A stretch of DNA of 64,000 bases from Candidatus Faecivicinus avistercoris. Lineage in GTDB: Bacteria; Bacillota; Clostridia; Christensenellales; Aristaeellaceae. Where the stretch lies: the NCBI GenBank assembly GCA_018716805.1, contig DVJL01000027.1, positions 1 through 64,000 of the forward strand, given 5' to 3'. Each line of letters starts with the position of its first letter. Within the stretch, counting starts at the first letter, position 1. The notes under the pieces are model-generated. The model saw only the letters and a program-made list of their open reading frames with translations. It had not been told where the DNA came from and did no database searches. Made by a program: the position numbers and the translations under genes. Positions 61,280 to 64,000 of the stretch are shown here, one piece after another.

Positions 61280-61380
61280 TATAGAGAGGTCTCCGCGGGC
61301 GTCGCATTGCCTGAGGAAAACGGGATGAAAAAGCCAGCCATGGCGAATGCCGTCCGCGGCTGGCTTTAGCGCTCGATGCG

Positions 61381-62097
61381 CTATGCGATCTCGAGGGCGA
61401 TTTCCATCATCTGGGTGAACGTGTTCTGGCGATCCTCGGCGGGCAGGGCTTCGCCCGTGACGGCGCTGTCGGAGATGGTCAGCAGCGAGAGCGCGTTCTT
61501 CCCGGCGGCAGCCGCGTTCAGATAGAGCGCATAGGTCTCCATTTCGACGCAGAGCACACCGAGCTTCATCAGCTTGGCGGAGGACGCCTCGTAGCCGCCC
61601 TGCTCATAGAAACAGTCGCTGGAGAACACCGGCCCGGGCACGACGTTCATGCCGAGCGCCTTGCCAGCCGTAATGGCCTTGGCGAGCAGTTCATAGGAGC
61701 AGCAGGGCGCGAGCGTGCCCGAGAAGCCGAATGAATCGCCGTAGCGCGAGTTCGTGTAGGCGCTCATGGCGGCGACGACGTCGCGCAGCTGGAGCTTGCC
61801 GGTCATCGCGCCGGCGGAGCCGACGCGGATGATGTTTTCGACGCCATAGTAGTTGTACAGCTCGTAGGAATAGATGCCGATGGACGGCATGCCCATGCCC
61901 GACGCCATGACCGACACGCGCTTGCCCTTGTACATTCCGGTGTAGCCGTGCACGCCGCGGACGTTGTTGACCAGCACGGGATCTTCGAGGTAGTGTTCGG
62001 CGATGAACTTCGAGCGCAGCGGATCGCCGGGCATCAGCACGGTGCGGGCAAAATCGCCTTCCTTGGCGTTGATGTGCGGGGTTGGAATATTGCTCAT
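61381..62097 (-). CDS. deoD: Purine nucleoside phosphorylase, DeoD type
   Basis: Hexameric phosphorylase splitting purine nucleosides to base and (deoxy)ribose-1-phosphate; DeoB, encoded at 4980, uses the latter. The 238-residue product has the DeoD opening MSNIPTPHINAKEGDFARTVLMPGDPLR, phosphate-binding Arg in NNVRGVHGYTGMYKG, GSAGAM, the nucleoside-binding CVEMETYALYLNA and the catalytic Asp in LTISDSAVTGE. All are typical of the trimer-of-dimers family. It is transcribed alone from a strong promoter. Confidence 0.96.
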   Translation of the reverse strand: MSNIPTPHINAKEGDFARTVLMPGDPLRSKFIAEHYLEDPVLVNNVRGVHGYTGMYKGKRVSVMASGMGMPSIGIYSYELYNYYGVENIIRVGSAGAMTGKLQLRDVVAAMSAYTNSRYGDSFGFSGTLAPCCSYELLAKAITAGKALGMNVVPGPVFSSDCFYEQGGYEASSAKLMKLGVLCVEMETYALYLNAAAAGKNALSLLTISDSAVTGEALPAEDRQNTFTQMMEIALEIA

Positions 62098-62161
62098 GTC
62101 GAATTCCTCCTGTCACTTTTTCGCGGGTGCTTCCCGGCGCGCCGCCGGGATGGATGGCTTC

Positions 62162-62190
62162 ATTATAGCGGATTTGCCGCGCGGCGTCAA
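62162..62190 (-). promoter_or_regulatory. Promoter of deoD
   Basis: Minus strand TTGACG (62185-62190), 17-base spacer, TATAAT (62162-62167). Its -35 overlaps the stop codon of the MATE gene. Confidence 0.75.
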
Positions 62191-63518
62191 CCGGCGGATG
62201 GCTGCGCGAGCTTCTCCCAGCGGCTGCCGCGATAGCGCGCGACATAGGAGATCACGCGGCAGATCCAGTCGACCACCATGGCGATCCAGACGCCCACCGC
62301 GCCCATGCCGAGCCCCAGGCCGATGACGTAGCTCAGCGCGATGCGGAACACCGCCATGGAGGCGAGCGCGACGATCATCGTATAGCGCACGTCGCTCGCG
62401 GCGCGAAGCGCGTTGGGCAGCGTGAACGCCGCCGGCCAGAGGATCATCGCGGCGCCGTTGTGGATCATAATCAGCGTGGAGGCCAGCGCCAGCGCCTCGG
62501 CGCTCGCGTCAAAGATCGGCAGCACCCACGGCAGCAACAGCAGCAGCGGGATGTTGACCAGCGCCGTGGCCGCATACGTCCACGCCAGCAGCTTGCGCGT
62601 GTAGTAGCGCGCCTGCTTGAAGTCGCGCGCGCCGACGCACTGGCCGACGACGGTGATGATCGCCAGATTCATCGTCTGTCCCGGCAGGCAGCCGATGGTG
62701 TCCATCGTGTTGGCGACGGCGTTCGCGGCGGTCTGAATCGTGCCGAACTGTGCGATGACCTGCACGACCAGCACGCGGCCGAGCTGAAACAGGCTGTTTT
62801 CCAGCCCGCTCGGCACGCCGATGCGCAGGATCTGGCGCATCATGGCGAAGTCGGGCTTCCATGCGCCGTGCAGCAGGTGGATTTGCAAGTGCGTTTTGCG
62901 CAGCATGCCGAGGATGCAGATTGCGCCGACCGCGCGCGATACGAGCGTCGGAATGGCCACGCCCTCGACGCCCATGCCTACGCCGTAGATCAGCGTGGCG
63001 TTGCCGGCGATGTTGATGGCGTTGATGAGCAGCGAGACCATCATCGTCGTGCCCGCGCGGTTCATCGACCGGTACAGCGCCGCGCCGGCGTTGTACAGCG
63101 CGATGAAGGGATAGGAGAGCGCGGTGATCCACAGGTAGGTCATCGCATTGTCCCAAACCGCCTGCTCTACGCCGCCGAACACCAGCCCGAACAGCTGCGC
63201 GCGGAACAGGATCATCGGGATGGTGATGAGCAGCGACACGCCCAGCACGACCAGCACCAGCTGGTTGGACACGCGGCAGGCGTCGCTTCGCCGGTTTGCG
63301 CCGATGAACTGCGAGGCGACGACCGCACCGCCGGTTGCCAGCGCGGAGAACAGCGCGATCAGTACGTTGCAGAACATGTCCACCAGCGAGACGCCGGAGA
63401 TCGCCGCGTCGCCCAGCGCCGAGACCATCACCGTGTCCGCCATGCCGACGAAGATGCTCAGCGTCTGCTCGATCAGAAGCGGCAAGAGCAGTTTGCCCAG
63501 TTGACGATTGGTAAACAT
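62187..63518 (-). CDS. MATE-family efflux transporter
   Basis: Cation-coupled exporter of the multidrug and toxic compound extrusion family, 443 residues and 12 predicted helices. Two similar halves are visible: FTNRQLGKLLLPLLIEQTLSIFVGMADTVMVSALGDAAISGVSL at the start and RQILRIGVPSGLENSLFQLGRVLVVQVIAQFGT at the start of the second half. Substrate unknown. I chose ATG 63518, behind GGGGGAATGG; the track's 589-residue version merges it with the acetyltransferase in another frame. It is followed closely by deoD, which has its own promoter. Confidence 0.9.
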   Translation of the reverse strand: MFTNRQLGKLLLPLLIEQTLSIFVGMADTVMVSALGDAAISGVSLVDMFCNVLIALFSALATGGAVVASQFIGANRRSDACRVSNQLVLVVLGVSLLITIPMILFRAQLFGLVFGGVEQAVWDNAMTYLWITALSYPFIALYNAGAALYRSMNRAGTTMMVSLLINAINIAGNATLIYGVGMGVEGVAIPTLVSRAVGAICILGMLRKTHLQIHLLHGAWKPDFAMMRQILRIGVPSGLENSLFQLGRVLVVQVIAQFGTIQTAANAVANTMDTIGCLPGQTMNLAIITVVGQCVGARDFKQARYYTRKLLAWTYAATALVNIPLLLLLPWVLPIFDASAEALALASTLIMIHNGAAMILWPAAFTLPNALRAASDVRYTMIVALASMAVFRIALSYVIGLGLGMGAVGVWIAMVVDWICRVISYVARYRGSRWEKLAQPSAG

Positions 63519-63544
63519 CCATCCATTCCCCCGTAGATTCCATC

Positions 63545-63608
63545 GAAAAATCCCCAAATTTCCAAACTGTATCGCGCCTGCCGGGCCTTTGCCGGAATGG
63601 GGATTTTC
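63545..63608 (-). terminator. Terminator between the GNAT and MATE genes
   Basis: Arms AAAATCCCC and GGGGATTTT(T) enclose about 45 bases with a smaller inner hairpin; on the minus strand the right arm ends in TTTTTCG. Confidence 0.55.
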
Positions 63609-63616
63609 GCTTGCGA

Positions 63617-64000
63617 TTAGTCGGAAAAGCGAGCCATGATCTCGGCGTCGGCGTCCGTGCAGCCGGCCAGCACCGGCGGCTTCCCGGGGTCCTCCGCCGG
63701 CCGCAGCCGCTTGCCGAGCCAGACGACGTCGTGCCACCGCCCGAGCTTGTAGCCGGTCTGCACCAGCGTGCCCATGCGCACATAGCCCATCCGCTCGTGG
63801 AAGTGGATGCTGGGCAGGTTTTCGCCGGTGACGACGCCGTAGAGGTTGTGGAAGCCGCGCCGCGCGAGCATCTCCTCGAGGCAGCGGTACAACTTCGCGC
63901 CGATACCGCGCCCGCGCGCATCGCGGTCGAGGTAGATGGAGAGGTCGGCGTCCCACGCGTAGGCCGCGCGCGAAAAGGCCGCGCCGCCGTAGGCGTAGCC
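63617..64000 (-). CDS. GNAT acetyltransferase, phosphinothricin acetyltransferase-like (runs off right edge)
   Basis: Only the C-terminal 127 residues are in the window; the start lies outside. The acetyl-CoA motif is LYLDRDARGRGIG-type (SIYLDRDARGRGIGAKLY), followed by GFHNLYGVVTGENLPSIHFHERMGYVRMGTL and YKLGRWHDVVWLGKRL, the pattern of the PAT/MnaT family that acetylates amino-acid analogues such as methionine sulfoximine. The first visible residues GYAYGGAAFSRAAYAWDADLS fit the same family. It is absent from the track as a whole because the start is missing; the track shows an internal 91-residue piece. A terminator-like hairpin follows. Confidence 0.85.
   Translation of the reverse strand, partial: GYAYGGAAFSRAAYAWDADLSIYLDRDARGRGIGAKLYRCLEEMLARRGFHNLYGVVTGENLPSIHFHERMGYVRMGTLVQTGYKLGRWHDVVWLGKRLRPAEDPGKPPVLAGCTDADAEIMARFSD

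Noticed and set aside
61124-61369. 81-residue ORF over the putative small RNA
   Set aside because: No ribosome binding site, reads through a terminator, and its composition follows the hairpins.
62187-63956. 589-residue ORF as an acetyltransferase-MATE fusion
   Set aside because: The N-terminal part is the GNAT gene in the wrong frame, and a terminator hairpin lies between the two real genes.
1-64000. Insertion sequences, prophage, integrons, tRNA or rRNA genes
   Set aside because: No transposase, integrase, phage structural gene, terminal inverted repeat, or cloverleaf with a T-loop GTTCGA-type motif was seen on reading either strand; small degraded elements could escape a visual search.

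Overview
The window is GC-rich, densely packed bacterial chromosome. SpoIVB followed by a Spo0A-family protein, the tilS-hpt-ftsH order, ECF transporter genes and an rplI-dnaB pair point to an endospore-forming Firmicute of the Clostridia. Many exported proteins end their signal peptide in AxA-E(E) rather than a lipobox, which reminds me of Christensenellales-type gut Clostridia; that placement is a guess. I see no rRNA, tRNA, CRISPR array, phage or insertion sequence. Genes sit on both strands in short operons with many 1-25 bp overlaps. The GC-rich code throws long false ORFs on the opposite strand, and most of the ORF track is such shadow.

Layout. 1-2572 (minus): tilS, hpt, ftsH (cut by the left edge). 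2890-6164 (plus): spoIVB, spo0A-like, deoB, with forespore-type and sigma-H-type promoter matches. 6389-8146 (minus): a secreted alpha/beta hydrolase and an orphan amino-acid binding protein. 8439-14546 (plus): argF, carA and a carB-dapF fusion. 14733-16376: an Eis-like acetyltransferase and a PPOX-fold protein. 16709-20900 (minus): ecfA1, ecfA2, ecfT, truA, a pyrophosphatase-like gene, ybaK. 21091-24593: a pgk-tpiA fusion overlapping gpmI. 24689-32440: a membrane AraC sensor divergent from a carbohydrate ABC importer operon that also carries an EEP-fold hydrolase and a polysaccharide deacetylase. 32571-35805 (minus): MoxR, DUF58, membrane protein. 36063-43935: gap, lepA, a YcxB-like protein, hemW, murC, a lipoprotein and an AraC regulator. 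44276-48153 (minus): a Cys-containing conserved protein, then a lipid island (DegV, CDP-alcohol phosphatidyltransferase fused to a CrtO-like domain, UgtP-like glycosyltransferase). 48378-55568: Nudix, a repeat-rich gap, HD hydrolase, maltose acetyltransferase, YybS-like, rplI, dnaB, a small membrane protein, LytR-CpsA-Psr. 55676-59491 (minus): a malQ-glgP fusion. 59575-61279: tandem duplicated secreted proteins and a putative small RNA. 61381-64000 (minus): deoD, a MATE transporter and a truncated GNAT.

How it fits together. Four large in-frame fusions occur in 64 kb: CarB-DapF, PGK-TPI, MalQ-GlgP and CDP-alcohol phosphatidyltransferase-CrtO. PGK-TPI, GpmI and GAPDH cover the triose part of glycolysis, and MalQ-GlgP feeds it from alpha-glucans. 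DegV, the phosphatidyltransferase fusion and the glycosyltransferase form a plausible route from exogenous fatty acid to phospholipid and glycolipid. The most unusual items are CarB-DapF with its shifted active-site cysteine, the Spo0A-like protein with an eroded receiver, the two-hairpin small RNA with a C-rich loop, and the lipid fusion.
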